From Bryobacteraceae bacterium (GTDB lineage: Bacteria; Acidobacteriota; Terriglobia; Bryobacterales; Bryobacteraceae): a DNA stretch of 64,000 bases. Below the pieces are notes generated by a model. That model had not been told where the DNA came from and ran no database searches. It worked only from the letters and a program-made list of their open reading frames with translations. How positions within the stretch are numbered: position 1 is the first letter of the stretch; each line of letters begins with the position of its first letter. Positions 1 to 8,518 of the stretch are shown here, in pieces. Location of the stretch: assembly GCA_026129905.1 (NCBI GenBank), contig JAHCHE010000016.1:1-64000 (forward strand), written 5' to 3'. The position numbers and the translations under genes are program-made.

Positions 1-241
1 ACGCCGGCATGCTCGGGACCAAGGTAGCCGGAGCCGTGCGTGCCTTTGCCGCCGCAGCAGTCGCCCGGCGGCTCCCCGAGGACGACGAACGAGGGCAGGT
101 TCTCGTTGAGCGACCCAAGGCCGTAATGGACCCAGGAGCCGAGGGTTGGGAGATAGCCGTCAAAGATATGGCGGCCGGTGTGGAACTGGAGGATGGCGCC
201 GTGGTCGTTGTCGGTGGTCCACACGGAGCGGATGAGGGAAA
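1..241 (-). pseudogene. 5'-truncated DUF1501 gene fragment (second copy)
   Basis: The first 241 bases match an internal part of the intact DUF1501 gene further right (bases 5022-5262) with about 11 differences, roughly 95% identity. Read on the minus strand it encodes the same stretch ([14 protein letters not shown], then [15 protein letters not shown]). All but one of the changes I checked are synonymous; the exception is N to K in the CCGGNGTHG segment. Homology stops abruptly after base 241, and five codons further upstream in this frame there is a TAA, so the N-terminal third and the start are missing. The C-terminal part runs off the left edge. The synonymous pattern says the copy was under selection before it was broken. 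It may be a paralogue truncated when the neighbouring NTPase gene arrived; that order of events is inference. Confidence 0.85.
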
Positions 242-287
242 GGCGGCTTGCTTATGTGCGGAAATTCGGCAAAACGGCCAATTAATT

Positions 288-3200
288 CTAGCTTGCTGCG
301 TGTTGGCTCGCCGAACGCTCGTCCAACCGACTACTCCTAGCCCCCTCCAGAGCTTCTAATAGACCCCGAGCAGCGGAAGCCCAACTGTTCTTCTCGGCGA
401 GTAAATTGCTCACCTCCGCTGCTCTGCGAAAGGCTGCGCGCCGATCACGAAGGACAAATTCGATGGATTGAGCCCAGGAAGCGGCAGATGTTTCAAGATC
501 ATCTGAGGTTTGTACCACGAAGTTTGCGGCCTCTGACGTGCCCAGCTTTTCCCTCAGTAGTTCTCCTGCACCGCTTTTATCACTTAAAAGCACAGGCACT
601 CCAAGCCCCAAGGCCTCGAAAGCGACCAAACCAAAACCCTCACGCCTTGAAGGCATCAACAGAATGCTAGATCGACGCAAATCAGCCTCAATTGCATCCT
701 CGTCATCTGTATATTCACGTACTCGTAGGGGAACATCAGCAGCGGCAATCTGCCGAAGCTGCGCTCGCAAATGATCGCCGGTACCCTGCGGCGCTCCCCG
801 GATGACGAGTTCAGGAGCATGATTAAAGAAAGCCCCTGAACGCACTATTACGCGTCCCATCGCGGAAGCTGCTATGTCAAGGCCCTTCAGCTCAAGATCT
901 TCCGCGCGACCGATCACAAGGCAGTGGATGCCAGGCGGAGGCTCCCGCGGTTCCGAAGGAGAACAGGGGGGGTCGAATCGATGTAGACGGGGATGGGTGG
1001 AAAGTGGTGAAAGCAGGTTTCCCACTTCCCGATACAACCTCGGCCCGACTGCAGCTACCAGCGTTGCATCCTTAGCGAGACTAAACTCGATCTTCTCTCG
1101 CTCTTCTGCTGTTGCGGCCGCATCGTTCTTTCTCTTATAGAATTCGATCTCCCCTGGCGCTGTGTGGACAAAATGAATGCGCGCGGCCGCGCTATAGTAT
1201 TCCGCAACCTGCGCTTGGGCAGCGAAACCCGTTATCCTGCTGTGTCCGATGATGATCTCCGGGAAAAAGCCATCTGGGAGGTTCAGACGACGGAACAGGC
1301 CGCTCATCTGGTCAGCACCTGCATGTGGGGGTGCGGAAATCAACTCCACGTTTGGTTTTCGTGCGTGGTCGAATTCGTTCGTGTCAAAGAATGGGACCGC
1401 ACACGCAACACGAACCCCGAGGCCAGCCAAAGCTCTACAGAATGAGCGATTAAATGTCGACAGCCCGCCGTGCCGAGACCGCCATTCTGTGCCCAGAGCT
1501 AGTACATGTGGAAGGCTTTTGGTTGCCTGAGGCAGTTTTCTCTCTCCTTCTTCGGAGATGTCTGAAGGTAGCGGAGTCATCGAGGTGATCGCAGAGACGC
1601 TCGCGAATGGTGGAGGCCTTCTGACAGAAGACTGGAGTCCTGTGATAGATGGTGGTAGAATTGGCCAATAATAGGCCGGGTGCGGCGTCGATATAGGCAC
1701 CGGGCTGTTCCATTCGCGTAAGAGGTCTTTGTCCGTAACCTTGGCCCGAGTTTCGCGTGGCTTGCCCAAATATTTCGAATATAAAAGGTTTGCCTCGTCT
1801 TGCATCCCGAGCCGAAGGGAGATGAAGGATGCGAGCCATGTGGCAGGAGATCCTCTCCGATCGGTGTCGAGAGGTCCAAATTCATCCAAGGCTAATTGGG
1901 CCTCCTTAGCACGTCCAGCCGCTAGCCAAGAAAACGCCTCCATCATGCATAAGGCGAGATAGCGGGGATGTCGCTGGCGCGCCAGATGGGCTGTTCTTGC
2001 AGCGTTTACCCAATCCCCGTCATGCTGCAGAAGAAGTACAGTTGCGAGATCCTGCTGCGCAGTGGACGGAGCTCCTCGGGATCCTCTGGCCAGGGGGTGT
2101 AGAACATCCACCCTCTCAAGGGCTGCAGACAAATAGAGCAGCGATTCGGTGATCCGATAGCCGTTCAACTGCGGGGGGACCTTGGTGATGCCTTCCTGCA
2201 GGAGCTTGATGGCCTCGTCGGTACGGTTGGCCCGCGCCATCAGTTCCGCACACGACTGGTACAAAGCGAAAAGGTTCAACTGCGGGGGGACCTTGGTGAT
2301 GCCTTCCTGCAGGAGCTTGATGGCCTCGTCGGTACGGTTGGCCCGCGCCATCAGTTCCGCACACGACTGGTACAACGAAAAGAGGCTGAACTGCGGGGGG
2401 ACCTTGGTGATGCCTTCCTGCAGGAGCTTGATGGCCTCGTCGGTACGGTTGGCCCGCGCCATCAGTTCCGCACACGACTGGTACAACGAAAAGAGGCTGT
2501 CAGAGGAATAGATGCTCTTGAAGCCCTTGCGGAGAATCTCGATACCGGCATTCGCGTCAGCGACTTCAGCAGCGACCTTCGCCGCAAATACCCAGGTCTG
2601 TGCCGGGGCTTGCGGACCGAGTGCGCGGCTCACGTGAAGGAGCGCCCGTTCGCGATCGCCCGCTCCGGAGCGTTTGACTAAGCAGCGAGCCAAGTAGTAC
2701 TCCAAGCCTTTCGCACCTTCTTCTGCAAGCAACGCTGAGAGTACGGCGACTCTTTCGTCGAGTTCCCGTGCATTCGCTGGGACAGGGGAATTAGGACCGA
2801 ACTCCGCGCGAATGTGCTGCTCAAACGCCGAGACGATTTGTTGCAGCGCGGCCTGCCGACCTGCTTGGACCAGATGAAACCTTGCCTCGACGAAGTCGCC
2901 GCCGAGCCGCCCCCCTCCCACCACCCTTTTCGCGCGAAAGTGACGAGCATAATAATCACCAGCGACGCTGTGGGCTCCGGTGAGCTTCTGAGCAGTCCGT
3001 CCCAAGAAACCGGCACCTACTTCGCGCGCCACCTTTTCAAGGCTGTACCAGCCGCGGTTGTGCTTCAGAAGAAAGCTGTCGACGAGTCGGGTGCGAATCC
3101 CCGGAAACTCCGTGTCCGAGGGTACGAACAGACGGATTGCCTCAGTCGGAAACGGCTTTCGGAACACGGTCAAACTGAACAACAGTTCTTGATCCGAAGT

Positions 3201-4001
3201 TTCGAGCCGCGTCAATACTCGCGCGAGCAGCTGCATCTCCAAATCATGCAGCAACTCCGCGGAAACTTCTCGGTCACGCAACTCCCAGGCTTCCGGTTGA
3301 AGTCCAATGAGTTCATCCAGAGGTTCATAATGCAGCGCGGCGACGATGCTTCGTAGCGCTCGAGGATTGCCAGCTACCCAATTCACTACGTCCAGCAGTC
3401 GAGCCGGGGGTATCTCTTCCTCTCGATTGTGTTCTCTCAAGAGTTCGGCCAAGAAAGTCACACCGTCCGGGCCTACTAGACCTTCGACACGTTTTACTGC
3501 AATGCGCTCAGACCAAACGCCTCGATGCGGGCTGCGATCACTTAGAAGCAGCACATGCCCCGACACCGCCGCTTGGTTCTCAATCGCGTGGAGCATTCGC
3601 CGAAACAACTTGCTCGGTTCACCGGAAGCGGGCTCCAGCGAATTCTGAAAATCGTCGAGAACAAGAAGACATTTTGTTTTGAGGGCCCTGGCTGTAAGAA
3701 GGATCAACTTCTGAAGGTCAGCGCCGGAGTCAATTCCTTCTGCGATGTCCGTGAGTCCCACGTCGCTCAGTGCCTGCCCCATAGAGAGAAGCAGATCATC
3801 GAACTGCGAAGCGCCAGCGTTTGGAACATCAACGGCCACAGCGGGAATGCCCTTAGCTTGGAGGTGATCCATAAAGCATCGCGCGATTTCCGTCTTGCCT
3901 ACCCCTGGAAAGCCTTCCAAACAGGAAACATTTGCCCCTCCGGGCCACCATTCATCGGTGAGCCACGAAAGGATCCGGTTGTGGTTTTTCCCGTAGAGCA
4001 T
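288..4001 (-). CDS. STAND NTPase - TPR - GT-B glycosyltransferase fusion protein
   Basis: A 1237-residue three-part protein. Residues 1-300 form an NB-ARC/STAND-like P-loop NTPase: Walker A GFPGVGKTE (30-38), Walker B LLVLDD (112-117), a sensor-1-like LLLSDR (about 151-156) and the GNP of the helical/winged-helix part (211-213). Residues about 300-800 are helical repeats, including three almost identical 37-residue TPR-like units (503-613) after a diverged one. A linker with YYWPILPPSITGL leads to a GT4-like GT-B glycosyltransferase (about 830-1225) with HGGLSTFN (844-851) and the acidic motif EGFGLVAFEA, giving E1121-x7-E1129. No signal peptide or membrane segment is seen, so it is probably cytoplasmic. 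The ATG is the first after an in-frame TAA and has GGAG just upstream. The gene is visibly less GC-rich than its neighbours and stands alone. STAND proteins with repeats are known signalling switches in bacterial defence; a glycosyltransferase as effector is my inference. Confidence 0.85.
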   Translation of the reverse strand: MLYGKNHNRILSWLTDEWWPGGANVSCLEGFPGVGKTEIARCFMDHLQAKGIPAVAVDVPNAGASQFDDLLLSMGQALSDVGLTDIAEGIDSGADLQKLILLTARALKTKCLLVLDDFQNSLEPASGEPSKLFRRMLHAIENQAAVSGHVLLLSDRSPHRGVWSERIAVKRVEGLVGPDGVTFLAELLREHNREEEIPPARLLDVVNWVAGNPRALRSIVAALHYEPLDELIGLQPEAWELRDREVSAELLHDLEMQLLARVLTRLETSDQELLFSLTVFRKPFPTEAIRLFVPSDTEFPGIRTRLVDSFLLKHNRGWYSLEKVAREVGAGFLGRTAQKLTGAHSVAGDYYARHFRAKRVVGGGRLGGDFVEARFHLVQAGRQAALQQIVSAFEQHIRAEFGPNSPVPANARELDERVAVLSALLAEEGAKGLEYYLARCLVKRSGAGDRERALLHVSRALGPQAPAQTWVFAAKVAAEVADANAGIEILRKGFKSIYSSDSLFSLYQSCAELMARANRTDEAIKLLQEGITKVPPQFSLFSLYQSCAELMARANRTDEAIKLLQEGITKVPPQLNLFALYQSCAELMARANRTDEAIKLLQEGITKVPPQLNGYRITESLLYLSAALERVDVLHPLARGSRGAPSTAQQDLATVLLLQHDGDWVNAARTAHLARQRHPRYLALCMMEAFSWLAAGRAKEAQLALDEFGPLDTDRRGSPATWLASFISLRLGMQDEANLLYSKYLGKPRETRAKVTDKDLLREWNSPVPISTPHPAYYWPILPPSITGLQSSVRRPPPFASVSAITSMTPLPSDISEEGERKLPQATKSLPHVLALGTEWRSRHGGLSTFNRSFCRALAGLGVRVACAVPFFDTNEFDHARKPNVELISAPPHAGADQMSGLFRRLNLPDGFFPEIIIGHSRITGFAAQAQVAEYYSAAARIHFVHTAPGEIEFYKRKNDAAATAEEREKIEFSLAKDATLVAAVGPRLYREVGNLLSPLSTHPRLHRFDPPCSPSEPREPPPGIHCLVIGRAEDLELKGLDIAASAMGRVIVRSGAFFNHAPELVIRGAPQGTGDHLRAQLRQIAAADVPLRVREYTDDEDAIEADLRRSSILLMPSRREGFGLVAFEALGLGVPVLLSDKSGAGELLREKLGTSEAANFVVQTSDDLETSAASWAQSIEFVLRDRRAAFRRAAEVSNLLAEKNSWASAARGLLEALEGARSSRLDERSASQHAAS
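2164..2496. repeat. three tandem 111-bp units inside the STAND gene
   Basis: Three consecutive units of exactly 111 bp (37 codons), starting at 2164, 2275 and 2386, are nearly identical at the DNA level. Differences are confined to a few bases near unit edges (for example acaaagcgaaaagg against acaacgaaaagagg). Each codes for the TPR-like helix pair SLYQSCAELMARANRTDEAI followed by KLLQEGITKVPPQ. The near identity, with diverged helices on both sides, indicates very recent unit duplication or ongoing homogenisation. Confidence 0.95.
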
Positions 4002-4249
4002 TGTTCTCCGACGATTCTGAGCGAATTGGCCTAAATCGAATTGGAAGCATTATTTTACAACGGCGTTAGGTCGGGCGGAGGGGGGAGAGGAAGGCCGGCT
4101 GGCCGACTTTTCTGACATTGCAGCAACCAGTCAGCGCTCCTGTTGATCTAATGGTCCGCGCAAGATTCAGATTCAGTCGCACTATGGTACACCACAGATC
4201 GCGGCGGCTGCTCCTACCACTTGCGTGAGGTCCAGGATGGCCCCCGTCG

Positions 4250-5731
4250 CTACGCGAGGATTTCGCGGATGGGCTTGCCGTAGTCGATTTCGAGGCGTTT
4301 GCGGCCGGGGACGTCGAGGCGCTTGGGGTCGATGCCGAGCTGGCGCAGGACGGTGGCGTGGATGTCGGTGACGTAGTGGCGGCGCTCGACGGCGTGAAAG
4401 CCGATTTCGTCGGTGGCGCCGTGGATTTCGCCGGCTTTGATGCCGCCGCCGGCCATCCAGACGGAGAAGCCGAAGGGGTGATGGTCGCGGCCGTTGGAGT
4501 TTTCCGCGCCGGGGGTGCGGCCGAATTCGGTGGCCCAGACGACGATGGTTTCGTCGAGCAGGCCGCGCTGCTTGAGGTCGCGGAGCAGGCCGGCAATGGG
4601 CTGGTCGACTTTGGCGGCGAGATCGGAGTGGTTCTTCTTGAGGTCCTTGTGGGCGTCCCAGGCGTTGCCGGCGCCGCCGTGGTAGACCTGCACGAAACGG
4701 ACGCCGCGCTCGGAGAGGCGGCGGGCCGCGAGGCAGACTTCTCCGAAGGGCTTGGTGATTTCCCGGTCGAGGCCGTACAGACGGCGGGTCTCCTCGCTCT
4801 CGTCGCGAAAGCGGATCGCCTCGGGGACAGCCATCTGCATGCGGAAGGCAAGCTCGTAGGACTTGATGCGGGCGCGGAGGGCGGGGTCGGCGGGATATTC
4901 GACGGCGGCGGCGCGGTTCAGCTTGTCGAGGAACTCGAATTCGCGGCGTTGCTCCTCTTCGAAGACGTCGGGGCCGGGGGAGACGAACGGCAGGGGCTTG
5001 TCGGGATCGACTTCGAGGTAGACGCCGGCATGCTCGGGACCAAGGTAGCCGGAGCCGTGCGTGCCATTGCCGCCGCAGCAGTCGCCCGGCGGCTCCCCGA
5101 GGACGACGAACGAGGGCAGGTTCTCGTTGAGCGAGCCGAGGCCGTAGTGGACCCAGGAGCCCAGCGTGGGCAGATAGCCGTCGAAAATGTGGCGGCCGGT
5201 GTGGAACTGGAGGATGGCGCCGTGGTCGTTGTCGGTGGTCCACACGGAGCGGATGAGGGAAACCTCGTGCATGAGGTCGCCCATGTGGGGGAACCAGTCG
5301 GAGACGTCGACGCCGTTCTGGCCACGCTTGCGGAAGCCGGTTTGCATGGGGTAGAGCGTGAGCTTGATCTGGTGCTGGCCGGGGACGAACGCCTTCAGAT
5401 TCTCCTTGACGAAGGGGTTGGTGAGAACGTCCTTGTGGGGCGTTTCCGAGAGGTGTTTGCCGGCGTGGCGGTTGATTTCAGGCTTGGGGTCGAACGACTC
5501 GACGTGGCTGACGCCGCCCAGCATGAAGAGCCAGATGACGCGCTTGGCCCTGGGGACGAAGTGAGGCTTGCCGTCGGGCGGGGTCCAGTTGTCGTCAGCG
5601 GCGCCGGCCGGGCGCGGGAGCATGGCGCCGAGGGCGAGGCCGGTCATCCCCATACAGGTGTCGGCGAGAAAGACGCGGCGGGAGCGGCGGTCGGAACAGA
5701 GATGGGGCTTCCTCATAGGACGTTGTCTCAT
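4250..5731 (-). CDS. DUF1501 domain protein (sulfatase-like fold, exported)
   Basis: A 493-residue DUF1501 protein, the usual partner of the DUF1549/DUF1553 cytochrome protein in Planctomycetes and Acidobacteria; the family has an alkaline-phosphatase/sulfatase-like fold, but the substrate is unknown. The N-terminus has a twin-arginine-like leader (RRSRRVFLADTCMG) and a hydrophobic stretch ending in PAGAADD. Typical segments are [47 protein letters not shown] and VWATEFGRTPGAE. I chose the ATG that overlaps the upstream TGA as ATGA, which suggests translational coupling to the cytochrome gene; a second ATG five codons in is also possible. The open frame extends further upstream but that part overlaps the neighbour and is probably not translated. 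A broken near-copy lies at the left window edge. Confidence 0.9.
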   Translation of the reverse strand: MRQRPMRKPHLCSDRRSRRVFLADTCMGMTGLALGAMLPRPAGAADDNWTPPDGKPHFVPRAKRVIWLFMLGGVSHVESFDPKPEINRHAGKHLSETPHKDVLTNPFVKENLKAFVPGQHQIKLTLYPMQTGFRKRGQNGVDVSDWFPHMGDLMHEVSLIRSVWTTDNDHGAILQFHTGRHIFDGYLPTLGSWVHYGLGSLNENLPSFVVLGEPPGDCCGGNGTHGSGYLGPEHAGVYLEVDPDKPLPFVSPGPDVFEEEQRREFEFLDKLNRAAAVEYPADPALRARIKSYELAFRMQMAVPEAIRFRDESEETRRLYGLDREITKPFGEVCLAARRLSERGVRFVQVYHGGAGNAWDAHKDLKKNHSDLAAKVDQPIAGLLRDLKQRGLLDETIVVWATEFGRTPGAENSNGRDHHPFGFSVWMAGGGIKAGEIHGATDEIGFHAVERRHYVTDIHATVLRQLGIDPKRLDVPGRKRLEIDYGKPIREILA

Positions 5732-8337
5732 CGGATGGCGACGAAATCGTTGTGGTTGAGCAGCACGTGGACCAGGCTTTCGCGGGCGCGTTGGGCCGGG
5801 TCGGTGGACGGTTTGACGGCCGCCTCCGGACCCGTGCGAAAGGGCGTGAGCCTGGCCGGCTCGCGGTAGAGTTCCGCCTGTTCCCGCAGGTAAGCGAGGG
5901 ACTCGCGGAGTTCCACAGGACCGGGGGCGCGGCCGAGCACGCGGTCGAAGGCGGCGCTTATGAAGGCGTCGTCCGGGGAAGGCGCAAGCTGCGCGGCGAT
6001 GACGCGCGCCATGGAAAGGCTCAGTGGTCCGTTGGCAAGGGCGAGGGCTTGCTGGGGAACGATGCTCTCGCCGCGCTCGAAGCACTCGTTGGGGCTGGCG
6101 AGGTCGAAAACCTTCAGCATGTCCATTTGCAGATCGGGCGCGTGGCGGAAGTAGACGCTGCGGCGCCAGATTGCATTACCCTTGGACTCGTCGATTTCCG
6201 GGCCGCCCATCGTGGAGTCGAGCTTGCCGGCGAGGGCGAGGACGCTGTCGCGGACGGTCTCGGCTTCCATGCGGCGGACGTTCATGCGCCAGAGATAGAC
6301 GTTGTCGGGGTCGATCTTCGACTGCGGCGGGTCCGGGGCCTGGGGGGAAGACCGCATGCGGTAGGCGCGCGAGGTGACGATCAGGCGATGGATGGCCTTC
6401 ATGTCCCAATCGCGGTCCATGAACTCGGAGGCGAGCCAGTCCAGGAGTTCGGGATGGGAGGGAGGTTTCCCGCTGAGGCCGAAGTTGAAGACGGTGGGGA
6501 CGAGCGGCTTGCCGAAATGGCGGAGCCAGATGTGATTGATGGCGACGCGGGCGGTGAGCGGGTTGTCTTTCGAGGCAATCCAGCGGGCGAGGGCGAGGCG
6601 GCGGCCGGTGCTGGAGGCGGGGTATTTCGGGCCGATGGGAGTATAGCCTTCGGCGGGCTCCTTGAGGGCGTTGGCGGCCGCCTCGAGCCGGGCCAGGGCG
6701 GCGCCCCTCTTCTTTTCGTCGGTTTTGGCGAGGTCGAATTCGTAGCGGCCGAGGATGAGGTCGGCCTCGGCCTTAATGAAGTTGGCCTGGCGTTCGAGCT
6801 TGCGAGCCTCTTCGGCGAGTTGCTCGGCGTTGTCGGGAACGGGAGAGGCCATCGCGGCCTGGTCGGCTTTGATGCGGGCTTCAAGGGCCGGCAGGGCGGC
6901 GCGGGCGGCTTCCAGGCGTATTGCGGCAGCGGCGACTACGGGCTCCGGTTCGGGCGTTTCCTTCGCCTTGGCGAGATCGGCCTCAGCCTTTTCAATGGCG
7001 GCGCGAGCTTCGGCGAGCAGATCCGGAGGAACGAAGGCGCGGCCGTCGGGGAAATAGGCCTCGATGGGCAGGAGAACGGGCTCGACTTTGGGGTCGGGCT
7101 TGCCGAACAGGCGCGGGATGCCCGGGTGGAGGGCGAGCGACGTGTCGGGACTGTTCTCGTTGCCACGGATGAAACGATATGTAGGCTTGTCCTCGTGGGC
7201 GTCGTAAATGCGCGCCAAGCCCGCCTTCATCGTGTCAGCCTCGCCGGGGACGCGGTCCGTGCGCACTTCGTGGGGCTCGAAATAGGCGCGGAGGCGGTAG
7301 TAGTCGCTCTGTGGGATGGGGTCGTACTTGTGGGAGTGGCAGCGGGCGCATTTCATCGTGACGCCGAGGAAGGCGGTGGAGGTGTACTCGACGGCGTCCT
7401 GCAACCAGACGTTGCGGTTGAACATGTACCAGTTGCGGGCGAGATAGCCAGTGGCGCGGACGGTGTCCGGGTCGGTGGGAGCGAGTTCGTCGCCGGCGAG
7501 CATCTCGAGGATCATGCGGTCGTAGGGCTTGTTGGCGTTGAGGGACTCGATGGTCCAGTCGCGCCAGCGCCAGATGTGGCGGGCGGAGTAGCGCACCTGG
7601 TTCTGCTTGCGCCAGCCGTACCAGTCCGAGTAACGCCAGATGTCGAGCCAGTGGCGGCCCCAACGTTCGCCGTGACGCGGGCTGGCGAGCAACTTGTCCA
7701 CCACGTTCTCGTAGGCGGCGGGGGACTTGTCGGCGAGGTAGGCGGCGGTTTCTTCCGGCGAGGGCGGGAGACCGATGAGGTCGAGATAGACGCGGCGGAG
7801 AAGGACGCGGCGGTCCGCTTCGGGGAGGGGCGCGAGGCCGCGCTTGTCCCGCTCGGCGACGAGGAAGGAGTCGATGGGATTAGAGTCTGGCGGCGCGCCG
7901 GCGGTTGCGGGGATGGGCGGGCTCGCGGGCGGGCGGTAGGCCCAGTGGCTGCGGGCGGTTTCGAAGTTGACGCCTTCGGCGTCGGCGACTGGTTCGCCGT
8001 AGGGGGCGCCCTGGCGGATCCATTCGGCGAAGAGGTCGACGTCTTCGGCGGGGAGCTTCGCGCTTTTGAAGGGCATGCCCGGTTCGGTGACGTGGGCAAC
8101 CAACTTGTAGAGCTGGGATTCCTCGGGGCGACCGGGGACGACGACGGGGCCGTGCTCGCTGCCGCGCAAGAGGGCGTCGCGGGTGGAGAGGTCGAGGCCG
8201 CCTTGTTTGAGCTTTTCGTTGTGGCAGCCGAGGCAGGAGCGCTTGAGGAGAGGCTGAACGCGGTCGAAGAGGTCGGCCGAGAGCGCGGGGAGGGCGGCGA
8301 AGGCGAGGGTCAGGAGTGCGGCGGCCGATTTGTGCAT
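5728..8337 (-). CDS. Exported cytochrome c / DUF1549 / DUF1553 protein
   Basis: An 869-residue protein with a cleavable signal peptide (MHKSAAALLTLAFAALPALS), then a planctomycete-type cytochrome c domain with one heme motif CLGCH (C35, C38, H39), a DUF1549 domain (about 145-350, with LLRRVYLDLIGLPPSPEE) and a C-terminal DUF1553 domain (about 570-840, with NPLTARVAINHIW). A lysine/glutamate-rich helical stretch lies between them (about 430-560). Proteins of this layout are periplasmic and always travel with a DUF1501 gene, here directly downstream with a 4-bp overlap. They are expanded in polymer-degrading Planctomycetes and Solibacteres; the enzymatic role is not established. The family assignment is secure. 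Confidence 0.93.
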   Translation of the reverse strand: MHKSAAALLTLAFAALPALSADLFDRVQPLLKRSCLGCHNEKLKQGGLDLSTRDALLRGSEHGPVVVPGRPEESQLYKLVAHVTEPGMPFKSAKLPAEDVDLFAEWIRQGAPYGEPVADAEGVNFETARSHWAYRPPASPPIPATAGAPPDSNPIDSFLVAERDKRGLAPLPEADRRVLLRRVYLDLIGLPPSPEETAAYLADKSPAAYENVVDKLLASPRHGERWGRHWLDIWRYSDWYGWRKQNQVRYSARHIWRWRDWTIESLNANKPYDRMILEMLAGDELAPTDPDTVRATGYLARNWYMFNRNVWLQDAVEYTSTAFLGVTMKCARCHSHKYDPIPQSDYYRLRAYFEPHEVRTDRVPGEADTMKAGLARIYDAHEDKPTYRFIRGNENSPDTSLALHPGIPRLFGKPDPKVEPVLLPIEAYFPDGRAFVPPDLLAEARAAIEKAEADLAKAKETPEPEPVVAAAAIRLEAARAALPALEARIKADQAAMASPVPDNAEQLAEEARKLERQANFIKAEADLILGRYEFDLAKTDEKKRGAALARLEAAANALKEPAEGYTPIGPKYPASSTGRRLALARWIASKDNPLTARVAINHIWLRHFGKPLVPTVFNFGLSGKPPSHPELLDWLASEFMDRDWDMKAIHRLIVTSRAYRMRSSPQAPDPPQSKIDPDNVYLWRMNVRRMEAETVRDSVLALAGKLDSTMGGPEIDESKGNAIWRRSVYFRHAPDLQMDMLKVFDLASPNECFERGESIVPQQALALANGPLSLSMARVIAAQLAPSPDDAFISAAFDRVLGRAPGPVELRESLAYLREQAELYREPARLTPFRTGPEAAVKPSTDPAQRARESLVHVLLNHNDFVAIR

Positions 8338-8501
8338 GGTGCAGCGTTCAGCAGGGATTGCCCAGTCAGTTCTTCCTCAATTGTAAAGGGAAGGCGTGTT
8401 TTGTTGGCGATGCGAGGGCGGCGGGCGGTCGAAGGCGTTCAGAATGCTGAACGGGTTGGTATTTGACAGGCGCTGGCGGGCAAGGGGAGAATGTAATTGG
8501 C

Positions 8502-8516
8502 GAACAAAAGGCGAAT
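8502..8516 (+). promoter_or_regulatory. possible LexA (SOS) box
   Basis: GAAC-N7-GAAT lies two bases before the ATG of the ImuA-like gene. It differs by one base from the direct-repeat GAAC-N7-GAAC box used by alphaproteobacterial LexA. It overlaps the ribosome-binding region, so a bound repressor could block the gene. A short motif like this also occurs by chance; whether LexA of this lineage uses this box is not known to me. Confidence 0.3.
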
Positions 8517-8518
8517 AT

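Noticed and set aside
2164-2496. Possible CRISPR array
   Set aside because: The repeats are contiguous, 111 bp and in frame with TPR code; there are no spacers.
5732-6085. N-terminal extension of the DUF1501 gene
   Set aside because: The frame is open but would lie inside the DUF1553 gene; the family start and Tat leader lie at the ATGA overlap.
5752-8466. 904-codon frame antisense to the DUF1553 gene
   Set aside because: Glycine/valine/alanine-rich, no motif, and the opposite strand carries a full cytochrome/DUF1549/DUF1553 protein.
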